Source: a bacterium (GTDB lineage Bacteria > Actinomycetota > Acidimicrobiia > Acidimicrobiales > RAAP-2). Taken from it: DNA of 36,582 nucleotides. The notes below the pieces were generated by a model. That model saw nothing but the letters and a program-made list of their open reading frames with translations, was not told where the DNA came from and made no database searches. The stretch is from assembly GCA_027365055.1 (NCBI GenBank), contig DAHXOD010000004.1, positions 1-36,582 of the forward strand, given 5' to 3'. Numbering within the stretch: position 1 is the stretch's first letter; every line of letters starts with the position of its first letter. Shown here one piece after another: positions 7,440-14,826 of the stretch. The position numbers were made by a program, and so were the translations under genes.

Positions 7440-8309
7440 TCAGTACAACGGTGGCGTACTCCCGGGAAACAGGTCGGGGAGCCCGTCGCTGACGCGCCCG
7501 GGGAATCGCGGCGGTCGCTTGTCGAGGAACGAAGCGATCCCCTCGTGGGCATCCTCCGAGGGCCCGCGGAACGACATGGCCAGCGAGTCCGCTCGATGCG
7601 CATCCATCGGATGGGTCGCGCCCAGCATCGTCCACAGCAGGCGGCGAGTCAGTGCGACCGAGACCGGAGCGGTGTGCTCGGCGATCTCCACGGCGAGATC
7701 GTGGGCCGCGGCGGCCAAGTCGCCCGCTGGGTGCACGCTGCGGACCAACCCGCCCCGCCGCGCTTCGGCGGCATCGAACACCCTGCCGGTGGCCATCCAC
7801 TCCATGGCCTGGCCGATGCCGACCAGGCGCGGAAGGAACCAGCTCGAGGCAGCCTCGGGGACCAGGCCGCGCCGGGTGAAGACGAACCCGAACCTGGCTT
7901 GGTCCGAAGCCAAACGTACGTCCATCGGCAGCGTCAGCGTGACACCTACCCCGACAGCAGGACCGTTGATCGCGGCGATCACCGGCTTCACCGAGTCGAA
8001 GATCCGGAGCGCCACGGTGCCACCACCGTCTCGGGGGACCGCCGCGCCGGAACGGTGGGCGATCCGGTCGAACGTGGCCGCTCCGTCACCGAGGTCGGCG
8101 CCGGCGCAGAACGCTCGACCGGAACCGGTCACGATCACGGCGCGGACCTCGTCGTCGCGGTCCGTCGCGTCGAACGCGTCGATCAGCTCCTTGCGCATCG
8201 TGTCGGTGAAGGCGTTGAGTCGCTCGGGACGGTGCAGGGTGATGGTGGCGATCCGCTCCGCGATCTGGAGTTCGATGGTCGTGTACCGGTCGACGGTCAC
8301 GGTCTCCAC
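7440..8309 (-). CDS. Enoyl-CoA hydratase/isomerase family protein
   Basis: 289 residues, crotonase superfamily. These enzymes hydrate or isomerise acyl-CoA thioesters in fatty-acid or amino-acid breakdown. Visible features: I-T-L-H-R-P-E-R-L-N-A-F near residue 23; the first oxyanion-hole segment A-F-C-A-G-A-D-L (about 66-73); the second, I-N-G-P-A-V-G-V-G (about 114-122); and G-L-V-P-E-A-A-S-S with Glu152 at the usual catalytic glutamate. Length is slightly above the 260-residue norm because of a loop at about 75-100. The start is uncertain: GTG 8309 is used, while GTG 8300 (three residues shorter) sits 3 nt after GGAG. The substrate cannot be read from sequence. The lipoprotein gene lies 90 nt upstream on the same strand. 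Confidence 0.88.
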   Translation of the reverse strand: METVTVDRYTTIELQIAERIATITLHRPERLNAFTDTMRKELIDAFDATDRDDEVRAVIVTGSGRAFCAGADLGDGAATFDRIAHRSGAAVPRDGGGTVALRIFDSVKPVIAAINGPAVGVGVTLTLPMDVRLASDQARFGFVFTRRGLVPEAASSWFLPRLVGIGQAMEWMATGRVFDAAEARRGGLVRSVHPAGDLAAAAHDLAVEIAEHTAPVSVALTRRLLWTMLGATHPMDAHRADSLAMSFRGPSEDAHEGIASFLDKRPPRFPGRVSDGLPDLFPGSTPPLY

Positions 8310-8399
8310 CGGGTGTGCGTGTGCATGTCGGTCGCAATGCCTCCTTCGTCATCTGCGGCGGTCCGAGTGTGTCGAGATCATCGGTCCCCGTCCTGCGGG

Positions 8400-9704
8400 T
8401 CAACCAGTCGGGGACGCCCCGGTGAACGTCGCATAGTCGCCGTCGCCGTTCACGACCATACAGAACCGAGACGAGCTGCACGAGACGGTGGTGCCGATGC
8501 CCGGGTAGGTCGTCGGGGGAGGAAGGACACGTACGGGTGGCGACCATGTGCTGCCGTTCCACGACACCACGTCGCCACTGGTGTCGGCCGCCATGCAGAA
8601 GGCGGGGGTCGGGCACGAGATGGAGTCGAGCGATCCTCCGGGGTCGACGGCCTGAGGCGCGGCCCACGGGGTGGACCACCCCCCGTTGCGATAGGTGACC
8701 ACTGACCCGCTCACGATGGCGCAGAGGGTCGCGGTCGGACACGAGAGTGCGGAACCGCTGACCACGCCGGGGGAGGGCCAGGGGGTCGGCAGCCGTGACC
8801 AGGAGCTGCCATCCCAGTTGATCACCGTGGCACCGACCACCGCAGTGCACGAGGTGGGAGAAGGGCACGAGATGCCCACCCGTCCCGGTGCGTAGAGCGC
8901 GACCGGGGCGGGTGGGGAGGGAGAGGCGGTGGCGGGCTCGGTGAACGATCGGGTCGGGAGCCAGCGACCATGGGACCAGGTCCAGACCTGCCCGGTGTTG
9001 TCGACGAGGGCACAAAAGTGAGCGGTCGGACACGAGACGCCGATGGATCGTGCCCCGGGCGTCCCGGGGCCGGGATCTGCCGGGTTCGGGGCCACGGACG
9101 GCGCAGCCGGGAGGGGTACCGCGGTGATCCAGTCGGTCCCGTCTCCGTTGGTCACCATGCCGGTCGCCTCGGCGACCACACAGAACGGTCCTTCCGTGCA
9201 GGTGACGGTAGGCAGCACCGGCCAGGAACCGGACGACGATGCCGGCGGCGGGAACGCCACACTGGGGGCTGACCAGGACTCCCCGTCCCATGACTCGGTC
9301 AGACCGGCTCCGGTGGTCTGCGCCTGGTTCGCCCCGCCTCCGGCAGCGATGCAGAAGGTGTCGGACAGGCACGAGACCGAGGTCAGGCCACCTGGTGGCG
9401 GTAGCGTGTTGAGGGCGACCGACCACCCGGGGGCCTGCGTAGGGACGGCGATGGCGGGCGCCGTCGACTGGGTCGGACGGGGCGCCGTCGACTGGGTCGG
9501 ACGGGTCGCCGCCGGTGGGCCGGTCGGGGCCGAAGCGATCGCGGCGGCGGCACTGGCGGTGGTGCGATGACCGGCGACCTGCCGGGCCGGACGCTGGTGG
9601 CGCGTGACCGCCGTGTGCACCGAGGGGGAACCACCCGAGCACCCGACAGCGCCCAACAGTACGAAGGTCAGCGCGACCCCTCTGGCGACTCGTCTCTGAT
9701 CCAT
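8400..9704 (-). CDS. Secreted lipoprotein with seven Cys-x5-Cys repeats
   Basis: 434 residues, function unknown. The N-terminus has a basic start, a hydrophobic stretch and the lipobox L-L-G-A-V-G-C (Cys22), so it should be lipid-anchored outside the membrane. Residues 25-95 are an Ala/Thr/Pro linker containing R-P-T-Q-S-T-A-P twice. Residues 108-434 hold seven repeats of about 40-57 residues, each with S-C-P-[TS]-x3-[FSL]-C and most with a later G-x-x-W-x-x-G-x-W. The cysteine pairs are 112/118, 169/175, 225/231, 280/286, 322/328, 364/370 and 409/415. Seven repeats with periodic Trp and Gly suggest a seven-bladed beta-propeller with one disulfide per blade (inference). The ATG at 9704 is used because the signal peptide begins there. 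It is divergent from pdxS. Confidence 0.82.
   Translation of the reverse strand: MDQRRVARGVALTFVLLGAVGCSGGSPSVHTAVTRHQRPARQVAGHRTTASAAAAIASAPTGPPAATRPTQSTAPRPTQSTAPAIAVPTQAPGWSVALNTLPPPGGLTSVSCLSDTFCIAAGGGANQAQTTGAGLTESWDGESWSAPSVAFPPPASSSGSWPVLPTVTCTEGPFCVVAEATGMVTNGDGTDWITAVPLPAAPSVAPNPADPGPGTPGARSIGVSCPTAHFCALVDNTGQVWTWSHGRWLPTRSFTEPATASPSPPAPVALYAPGRVGISCPSPTSCTAVVGATVINWDGSSWSRLPTPWPSPGVVSGSALSCPTATLCAIVSGSVVTYRNGGWSTPWAAPQAVDPGGSLDSISCPTPAFCMAADTSGDVVSWNGSTWSPPVRVLPPPTTYPGIGTTVSCSSSRFCMVVNGDGDYATFTGASPTG
9457..9504. repeat. Perfect 24-bp tandem duplication
   Basis: Two identical adjacent 24-bp copies (9457-9480 and 9481-9504), each beginning GGCGCCGTCGACTGGG. On the minus strand they encode the doubled R-P-T-Q-S-T-A-P in the lipoprotein linker. 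Perfect identity suggests a recent, in-frame duplication. Confidence 0.93.
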
Positions 9705-9780
9705 CACCTGATCCGACCCCCGTCGATGCGCCTTGACCGATGCGAGGCTAACGACGGACGGCCCGACTGTCCATGTTGGC

Positions 9781-9847
9781 CGGTTCCGACAGGAGCGTCG
9801 GCTGCCGGCGCGATCGCCCTCCGGTCCCGACGGGAGCGTCGGCTGCC
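9781..9847. promoter_or_regulatory. Two 26-bp direct repeats with dyads (putative operator)
   Basis: 9781-9806 and 9822-9847 are identical at 24 of 26 positions and 41 bp apart. Each contains the inverted repeat CCGAC-N6-GTCGG (centres near 9793 and 9834). Relative to a pdxS transcript starting near 9890 they fall at about -96 and -55, on the same helix face (about four turns). They also lie upstream of the divergent lipoprotein gene. This looks like a pair of binding sites for a dimeric regulator; the regulator is unknown. Confidence 0.6.
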
Positions 9848-9877
9848 CTTGCTCGGAGGGAGACAACCCGCCGACGG

Positions 9878-9883
9878 TAGAGT
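9878..9883 (+). promoter_or_regulatory. -10 element TAGAGT, leaderless promoter of pdxST
   Basis: TAGAGT ends 6 nt before the pdxS ATG at 9890. No Shine-Dalgarno is present. A leaderless transcript is expected. Confidence 0.55.
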
Positions 9884-9889
9884 GGGTGC

Positions 9890-10858
9890 ATGAGCGATGG
9901 ACCCGAACGTGGAGCTGTGGATCATGGACCGGATCGATCGGGATCCGACGCCCTGTCGACGCCCGGCACGGCCGACGGGGTGGCCGTCACCGGCACCCTG
10001 ACCGTGAAGCGAGGCCTGGCCGACATGTTGCGTGGCGGCGTGATCATGGACGTCGTGGACGCCGAGCAGGCCAAGGTGGCTGAAGACGCCGGAGCGGTGG
10101 CGGTGATGGCCCTCGAGCGGGTCCCATCGGACATCCGTCGAGACGGAGGCGTGGCCCGGATGAGCGATCCGGAGATGATCGAGGGCATTCAACAGGCCGT
10201 CACCATTCCGGTGATGGCGAAGGCACGCATCGGCCACTTCGCCGAGGCGCAGGTGCTGGCGTCACTGGGCGTCGACTACATCGATGAGAGCGAGGTCTTG
10301 ACCCCCGCCGACGAGGCGCACCACATCGACAAGTGGACGTTCGAGATCCCCTTCGTCTGTGGTGCGACCACGCTCGGGGAGGCGCTGCGGCGGATTTCGG
10401 AAGGGGCGTGCCTGATCCGCTCCAAGGGCGAAGCCGGGACGGGCAATATCGTCGAAGCGGTTCGACACCTCCGTTCCATCCTCGGTGACGTCCGGCGGAT
10501 CACCCAGGCGGACCCGGCCGAGCAGTACGCCTGGGCCAAGCAGCTGGCGGCCCCGATCGACCTGGTACGGGAGATCGCCGCCACCGGCCGGCTCCCGGTC
10601 CCACTGTTCTGTGCCGGAGGCATCGCCACCCCGGCCGACGCGTCCCTGGTGATGCAACTCGGTGCGGAGGCCGTGTTCGTCGGCTCGGGCATCTTCAAGA
10701 GCGCCGACCCGGCACGTCGGGCGAGCGCCATCGTCGAAGCGACCGCCCATTACGCCGATGCAGCGTTGGTGGCCAAGGTGTCCACTGGCCTGGGAGAGGC
10801 GATGGCCGGTCAGGAGATCGCCTCGCTCGAGGTTCACCTGGCAGACCGTGGCTGGTGA
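9890..10858 (+). CDS. pdxS: Pyridoxal 5'-phosphate synthase subunit PdxS
   Basis: 322 residues. PdxS joins ribose 5-phosphate (or ribulose 5-phosphate), glyceraldehyde 3-phosphate and ammonia into pyridoxal 5'-phosphate; the ammonia comes from PdxT. It is a TIM-barrel that assembles as a dodecamer in the cytosol. Seen here: M-D-V-V-D (Asp54), [10 protein letters not shown] with the imine-forming Lys111, and [11 protein letters not shown] with the second lysine, Lys179. The first ~35 residues are an unconserved acidic/Ser extension ahead of the usual T-L-T-V-K-R-G-L-A start, supported by the -10 element placed 6 nt before the ATG. It is followed directly by pdxT. Confidence 0.97.
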   Translation: MSDGPERGAVDHGPDRSGSDALSTPGTADGVAVTGTLTVKRGLADMLRGGVIMDVVDAEQAKVAEDAGAVAVMALERVPSDIRRDGGVARMSDPEMIEGIQQAVTIPVMAKARIGHFAEAQVLASLGVDYIDESEVLTPADEAHHIDKWTFEIPFVCGATTLGEALRRISEGACLIRSKGEAGTGNIVEAVRHLRSILGDVRRITQADPAEQYAWAKQLAAPIDLVREIAATGRLPVPLFCAGGIATPADASLVMQLGAEAVFVGSGIFKSADPARRASAIVEATAHYADAALVAKVSTGLGEAMAGQEIASLEVHLADRGW

Positions 10859-10888
10859 GTGGGCGGTCGCCGCTCCGGGTGCGCCGGC

Positions 10889-11470
10889 GTGACGATCGGC
10901 GTGCTCGCGCTCCAGGGTGACGCGCGCGAGCACACGGCGGCGTTGGCCGATCTGGGTGAAGGGTCGAGGCCGGTTCGCACCCCCGGCGATCTGGACGGCT
11001 TGAGTGGTCTGGTGCTTCCTGGTGGCGAGTCCACCACGCTGTCGATGCTGCTGGAGTCGTCCGGGCTCTTCGATCCCCTGTCCGGAGCGTTGCGGGCCGG
11101 GCTGCCGGCGTTCGGAACGTGCGCCGGAATGATCCTGCTGGCGTCGACGGTGCTCGACGGGCGCAGCGACCAGCGCCGTTTCGGGATGATCGATCTCACG
11201 GTCCGGAGGAACGGCTACGGTCGGCAGGCGGCTTCTTTCGAGAAGGAGCTGTCGGTGTCGGGGTTCGACAGCCCGGTCCCCGCCGTGTTCATCCGTGCTC
11301 CGGTCGTCGAGACCGTCGGACCTGACGTGGACGTGCTCGCGTGCCTCGACGGGGCTCGTCCGGTGCTCTGCCGTCAAGGACGGGTGCTGGTGTCCGCGTT
11401 CCATCCGGAGCTGACCTCGGACCGGCGGCTCCACCGGATGTTCGTGGCGATGACCAAGACCGAGTGCTGA
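10889..11470 (+). CDS. pdxT: Glutaminase subunit PdxT of PLP synthase
   Basis: 193 residues, a class I glutamine amidotransferase that releases ammonia for PdxS. Visible: V-L-A-L-Q-G-D-A-R-E-H at the N-terminus, L-P-G-G-E-S-T-T (about 43-50), the nucleophile in F-G-T-C-A-G-M (Cys78), and F-H-P-E-L with His172 and Glu174, completing the Cys-His-Glu triad. The GTG at 10889 fits the family N-terminus (T-I-G-V-L). An alternative GTG at 10859 touches the pdxS stop and would add 10 residues. The spacing and shared pathway indicate one operon with pdxS. Confidence 0.95.
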   Translation: MTIGVLALQGDAREHTAALADLGEGSRPVRTPGDLDGLSGLVLPGGESTTLSMLLESSGLFDPLSGALRAGLPAFGTCAGMILLASTVLDGRSDQRRFGMIDLTVRRNGYGRQAASFEKELSVSGFDSPVPAVFIRAPVVETVGPDVDVLACLDGARPVLCRQGRVLVSAFHPELTSDRRLHRMFVAMTKTEC

Positions 11471-11527
11471 TCGGAGTATCCATCGCAGGTGCGGCCGGCT
11501 TTAGCTGGTCGAGGAGGAGGACGGGAG

Positions 11528-12277
11528 ATGTCGGGACACTCGAAGTGGGCGACCACCAAGTACCGGAAGGGCGCGCAGGACTCCGCCCGGGCCAAGGTGT
11601 TCGCCAAAATTATCCGCCAGGTCGAAGTGGCCGCCCGCGAGGGCGGCAGCGATATGACGGCCAACGCCAGCCTCCGCACGATGTACGCCAAGGCACGAGA
11701 TGCATCGGTGCCGATCGACACCATCGAGCGGGCGATCAAGCGGGGCTCGGGAGAGCTCGAAGGGGTGCGGTACGAGGCGGTGGCCTATGAGGGCTACGCG
11801 GTCGAAGGGGTGGCGGTCATCGTGGAATGCCTGACCGACAATCGGAACCGGACCGGCGCCGAGGTGCGCAACATCTTCTCGAAGCTCGGCGGCTCGATGG
11901 CGGAGCCCGGCGCGGTGAGCTGGCAGTTCGAGCGCAAGGGCATCGTCGGGGTGCCGCGCTCCTTCGACGAGGACCGGGTCATGGAAGTGGCGATGGAGGC
12001 CGGCGCCGAGGACCTCGCCGATGCCGGGGATCACTGGGCGGTGACCACCGATCCTCACGATCTGATGGCAGTCCGAGGAGCGTTGGACCAGGCAGGCCTG
12101 GCGCCCAGCTCGTCGGATCTGTCGATGGTGCCGACCACCAGCATCGATGTGGCCGACGCCGGGACGGCCCGGAAGATCCTCCGTCTCCTCGAAGCACTCG
12201 AGGACCACGACGACGTGCAGAACGTGTACGCCAACGTCGAGATCCCCGAAGAGGTGCTGGCTGGTTACGACGGGTGA
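11528..12277 (+). CDS. yebC: YebC/PmpR family protein
   Basis: 249 residues. YebC proteins are described as transcription regulators and, more recently, as translation factors that help ribosomes at proline stretches; which applies here is unknown. The conserved start G-H-S-K-W-A-T-T-K-Y-R-K-G is present, as are V-P-I-D-T-I-E-R-A-I-K-R-G, Y-E-G-Y-A-V-E-G-V-A and N-R-T-G-A-E-V-R-N-I-F-S-K. The ATG at 11528 has an unusually strong purine-rich ribosome binding site (GAGGAGGAGG, 11511-11520) 7 nt upstream. A TTAGCT hexamer at 11501-11506 may be its own -10, giving a leader of about 15 nt. It lies between pdxT and ruvC, and yebC next to ruvC is a very common arrangement. Confidence 0.95.
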   Translation: MSGHSKWATTKYRKGAQDSARAKVFAKIIRQVEVAAREGGSDMTANASLRTMYAKARDASVPIDTIERAIKRGSGELEGVRYEAVAYEGYAVEGVAVIVECLTDNRNRTGAEVRNIFSKLGGSMAEPGAVSWQFERKGIVGVPRSFDEDRVMEVAMEAGAEDLADAGDHWAVTTDPHDLMAVRGALDQAGLAPSSSDLSMVPTTSIDVADAGTARKILRLLEALEDHDDVQNVYANVEIPEEVLAGYDG

Positions 12278-12300
12278 CGGTGACGGTGACGGTGACGGTG
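12273..12300 (+). repeat. GGTGAC hexanucleotide repeat, 4.7 copies
   Basis: Four full GGTGAC units and a partial GGTG overlap the yebC stop codon (TGA 12275-12277) and run into the intergenic region. Copy changes would be in multiples of 6 and leave the yebC stop in place. Confidence 0.92.
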
Positions 12301-12398
12301 CACCGCCCGCTGTGCTGGAGGCTCGACCGAGCGGATGCGTGGGCAGCCTGGTCGTAACGGGCCGACGGACCATCACCACCACCCCTCGTGCACTGCGA

Positions 12399-12404
12399 TA
12401 CAGT
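12399..12404 (+). promoter_or_regulatory. -10 element TACAGT, leaderless promoter of ruvCAB
   Basis: TACAGT ends 7 nt before the ruvC ATG at 12412, with no Shine-Dalgarno. It probably drives ruvC-ruvA-ruvB. Confidence 0.55.
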
Positions 12405-12411
12405 CGAACGC

Positions 12412-12990
12412 ATGTTCGTGCTGGGAATCGACCCCGGGCTCTCGCGCTGCGGTTACGGCGTGGTCTCGCGACGCCGCTCGGCCCTGGTCGCCGTCGCCGG
12501 CGGGGTGATCTCCACGTCCCCCGAAGTCCCGCTCCCCGAGCGGCTCCGGGTCCTGGCGGTCGAGCTGCGCTCGCTGGTGGCCCAGTACCGTCCGTCGGCG
12601 GTGGTGGTCGAGCGAGTGTTCTTTCAAGTCAACGCCCGGACGGCGATGGCCACCGGGCAGGCCGCCGGCATCGCTCTGGTGGCCGCGGCCGAGGCCGGGT
12701 GCGAGGTGGCGCAGCTCACCTCCAACGAGGTCAAGCAAGCGCTGGTCGGGTACGGGGGCGCGTCGAAGGACCAGGTGCAGCGGATGGTCGCTTCGGTGCT
12801 GGGACTGCCCGGGCCGCCCCGTCCGCCCGACGTGGCCGATGCCCTGGCCCTGGCCACCTGCTACCTGACCATGCAGCCGCTGCGGCGGGCGGTGGCGGCT
12901 GCCACGACCAGCACCTCCGCCACCGATGGTGCCGGCGAGCGCGCCACCTTGCCACCCGGCGCCCAAGGCTTCGGGGTGGACGTGTCGTGA
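12412..12990 (+). CDS. ruvC: Holliday junction resolvase RuvC
   Basis: 192 residues. RuvC is a dimeric Mg-dependent endonuclease that cuts Holliday junctions loaded with RuvAB during recombinational repair. The acidic active site is complete: Asp7 in L-G-I-D-P-G-L, Glu67 in V-V-V-E-R-V-F-F, and Asp140 and Asp143 in P-P-D-V-A-D-A-L-A. The last ~30 residues are a variable Ala/Thr/Gly-rich tail beyond the catalytic core. The ATG at 12412 is chosen for the -10 element just upstream and the immediate conserved start. It overlaps ruvA by 4 nt. Confidence 0.97.
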   Translation: MFVLGIDPGLSRCGYGVVSRRRSALVAVAGGVISTSPEVPLPERLRVLAVELRSLVAQYRPSAVVVERVFFQVNARTAMATGQAAGIALVAAAEAGCEVAQLTSNEVKQALVGYGGASKDQVQRMVASVLGLPGPPRPPDVADALALATCYLTMQPLRRAVAAATTSTSATDGAGERATLPPGAQGFGVDVS

Positions 12991-13583
12991 TCGGGTCGCT
13001 GCGCGGTGTGCTCACCGATCGTCGCGGGCCGGGCGAGGTGGTGGTCGACATCGGGGGGGTGGGCTACCTGCTGTCCGTGCCGGCCTCGACCGACCGTTCG
13101 TTGGGAGCGGTCGGATCGGAGGTCGTCCTCGACGTCCACACCCACGTCCGGGAGGATGCGATCGTGCTCTTCGGGTTCTCCCGTGCCGAGGAGCGCCGCA
13201 CGTTCGAGGCGCTCCTCGGTGCCCACGGAGTCGGACCGACGCTGGCATTGGCGATCGTGTCATCGCTGTCTCCCGAGGCCCTGGCGGTTGCCGTGCTCGA
13301 AGACGATCTCGACACGCTCTGCAGGGTGCCCGGAGTGGGAAAGAAGACGGCGGCGCGCCTGCTGCTCGAGCTGAAGGCGCGCCTGGATGCGCCGGTGCCC
13401 GACCCTGCCGGGGGGGCATCATCGACCGGGGAACGTCCGGTGCGAGGAGAGACCCGTGCCGCGCTCGCCGAGCTGGGGTACGGACCTGAGGAGGTCCGCG
13501 CCGCGCTCGACATGATCGGCGACGCCGAGACCGTCGAGGAGCTGTTGCGGGCCGCGCTTCGTCAGCTCGCGACCACCCGATGA
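12987..13583 (+). CDS. ruvA: Holliday junction DNA helicase subunit RuvA
   Basis: 198 residues. RuvA tetramers bind the four-way junction and load RuvB. Domain I starts I-G-S-L-R-G and includes D-I-G-G-V-G-Y-L-L (21-29). Two helix-hairpin-helix motifs follow, at about 72-95 ([11 protein letters not shown]) and 107-128 ([12 protein letters not shown]). Domain III at 154-198 (A-L-A-E-L-G-Y, E-E-V-R-A-A-L) contacts RuvB. The GTG start lies inside the ruvC stop (GTGA), and its own stop overlaps the ruvB start, so the three genes are translationally coupled. Confidence 0.96.
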   Translation: MIGSLRGVLTDRRGPGEVVVDIGGVGYLLSVPASTDRSLGAVGSEVVLDVHTHVREDAIVLFGFSRAEERRTFEALLGAHGVGPTLALAIVSSLSPEALAVAVLEDDLDTLCRVPGVGKKTAARLLLELKARLDAPVPDPAGGASSTGERPVRGETRAALAELGYGPEEVRAALDMIGDAETVEELLRAALRQLATTR

Positions 13584-14716
13584 CCCCCGAGGCCCGACGC
13601 GAGGTCCTCGAAGGGTGGACCGATGGGGAGGGCGATCGCTCCGACGACGGGCGGCTCGGGGCGCCCGCTCTCCAGCCGGACGGGTCGTCGGTTGGCGTGG
13701 CGTCGTCCGGGCACCGCGACGTGGCACCGGAGGCAGTACCCGCAGAGGAGCTCGACGAATCCGGCCTCCGTCCCCGGACGCTGGCCGAGTTCGTCGGCCA
13801 GCGTCAGCTGACCGAGCATCTTCAGATCGTCATCGAGGCTGCGCGGCGGAGAAAGCAGCCGGTGGACCACCTGCTCTTCGCCGGGCCTCCCGGACTGGGC
13901 AAAACCTCTCTCTCGGGGATCGTCGCCGCCGAGATGGGCGTCGGCCTGCGGATCACCGCCGGGCCGGTCCTGGTCCGGGCGGGTGACCTGGCTGCGCTGT
14001 TGACCGATCTCCAAGAGGGGGATGTGCTCTTCATCGACGAGATCCATCGATTGAACCGGGCGGTCGAGGAGATCCTCTATCCGGCGATGGAGGACTTCAA
14101 GTTGGACATCCTGATCGGCAAGGGGCCGACCGCCCGCAGCATCCGGCTCGACCTGCCCCGGTTCACCCTGGTGGGCGCCACCACCCGCACCGGCCTGGTC
14201 ACCGGCCCGCTCCGGGATCGTTTCGGCTTCGTCGGCCGTCTCGATCTCTACGACATCGACGAGCTCGAGGCCATTGTCGTGCGGTCGGCCGGCATTCTCG
14301 GCGTTCCGATCGATGCCGAGGGAGCCCTCCGGATCGCCGAACGGTCGCGCGGGACGCCGCGCATCGCCAACCGCTTGCTGCGCCGGGTGCGCGATTTCGT
14401 CGAGGTCCGGGCGGAGGGGAGGATCACCGGCCCGGCCGCCGTCGAGGGACTCGACGTCTTCGGTGTCGACACATTGGGCTTGGACAAGGTGGATAGGGCG
14501 ATCCTCGACGTGCTCTGCCGCAAGTTCGCGGGCCGGGCGGTGGGGTTGACCACGTTGGCCCAGTGCATCGGGGAGGAGCCATCGACGGTGGAGGATGCCT
14601 ACGAGCCCTACCTCCTCCAGCAGGGGCTGCTGCAGCGCACTGCCCGGGGAAGGATGGCCGCCTCTCGCGCGTTCCAGCACCTCGGGCTGACGCCGGTCGA
14701 CGCCGGCATGTTCTGA
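13580..14716 (+). CDS. ruvB: Holliday junction branch-migration ATPase RuvB
   Basis: 378 residues, an AAA+ motor whose hexamers pump DNA through the RuvA-bound junction. Walker A is G-P-P-G-L-G-K-T (102-109), Walker B is F-I-D-E-I-H (151-156), and G-A-T-T-R-T-G is the sensor segment. The C-terminal winged helix reads [19 protein letters not shown]. The protein has about 50 extra residues before the usual core ([12 protein letters not shown]), rich in Asp, Gly and Ser. The ATG overlaps the ruvA stop (ATGA), so the long start is plausible. 110 nt separate it from queA. Confidence 0.97.
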   Translation: MTPEARREVLEGWTDGEGDRSDDGRLGAPALQPDGSSVGVASSGHRDVAPEAVPAEELDESGLRPRTLAEFVGQRQLTEHLQIVIEAARRRKQPVDHLLFAGPPGLGKTSLSGIVAAEMGVGLRITAGPVLVRAGDLAALLTDLQEGDVLFIDEIHRLNRAVEEILYPAMEDFKLDILIGKGPTARSIRLDLPRFTLVGATTRTGLVTGPLRDRFGFVGRLDLYDIDELEAIVVRSAGILGVPIDAEGALRIAERSRGTPRIANRLLRRVRDFVEVRAEGRITGPAAVEGLDVFGVDTLGLDKVDRAILDVLCRKFAGRAVGLTTLAQCIGEEPSTVEDAYEPYLLQQGLLQRTARGRMAASRAFQHLGLTPVDAGMF

Positions 14717-14826
14717 TCCGATGGCCGAGGCCCCGCCACCGACCGGGGCGCCCACCGGCGCACCGGTGGCGGCCCTTCGCCCACCCGGTGTCAATCGCGG
14801 TGGCGGCCGTCTGCGACGATGGGGCG

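Noticed and set aside
8297-8326. Nine-codon upstream ORF (ATG at 8326, minus strand) whose TGA overlaps a possible GTG start of the enoyl-CoA hydratase gene
   Set aside because: The only Shine-Dalgarno-like sequence (AAGGAGG) is 13 nt from this ATG, too far, and short ORFs like this are expected by chance.
6370-8436. Plus-strand open frame of 688 codons opposite the F420 oxidoreductase and enoyl-CoA hydratase genes
   Set aside because: It spans two well-supported minus-strand genes and the gap between them, with low-complexity translation and no recognisable domain.
14752-14769. CCACCGG/CCGGTGG hairpin between ruvB and queA as a terminator
   Set aside because: A 7-bp stem without T-tract is common by chance in DNA this GC-rich; too weak to call.
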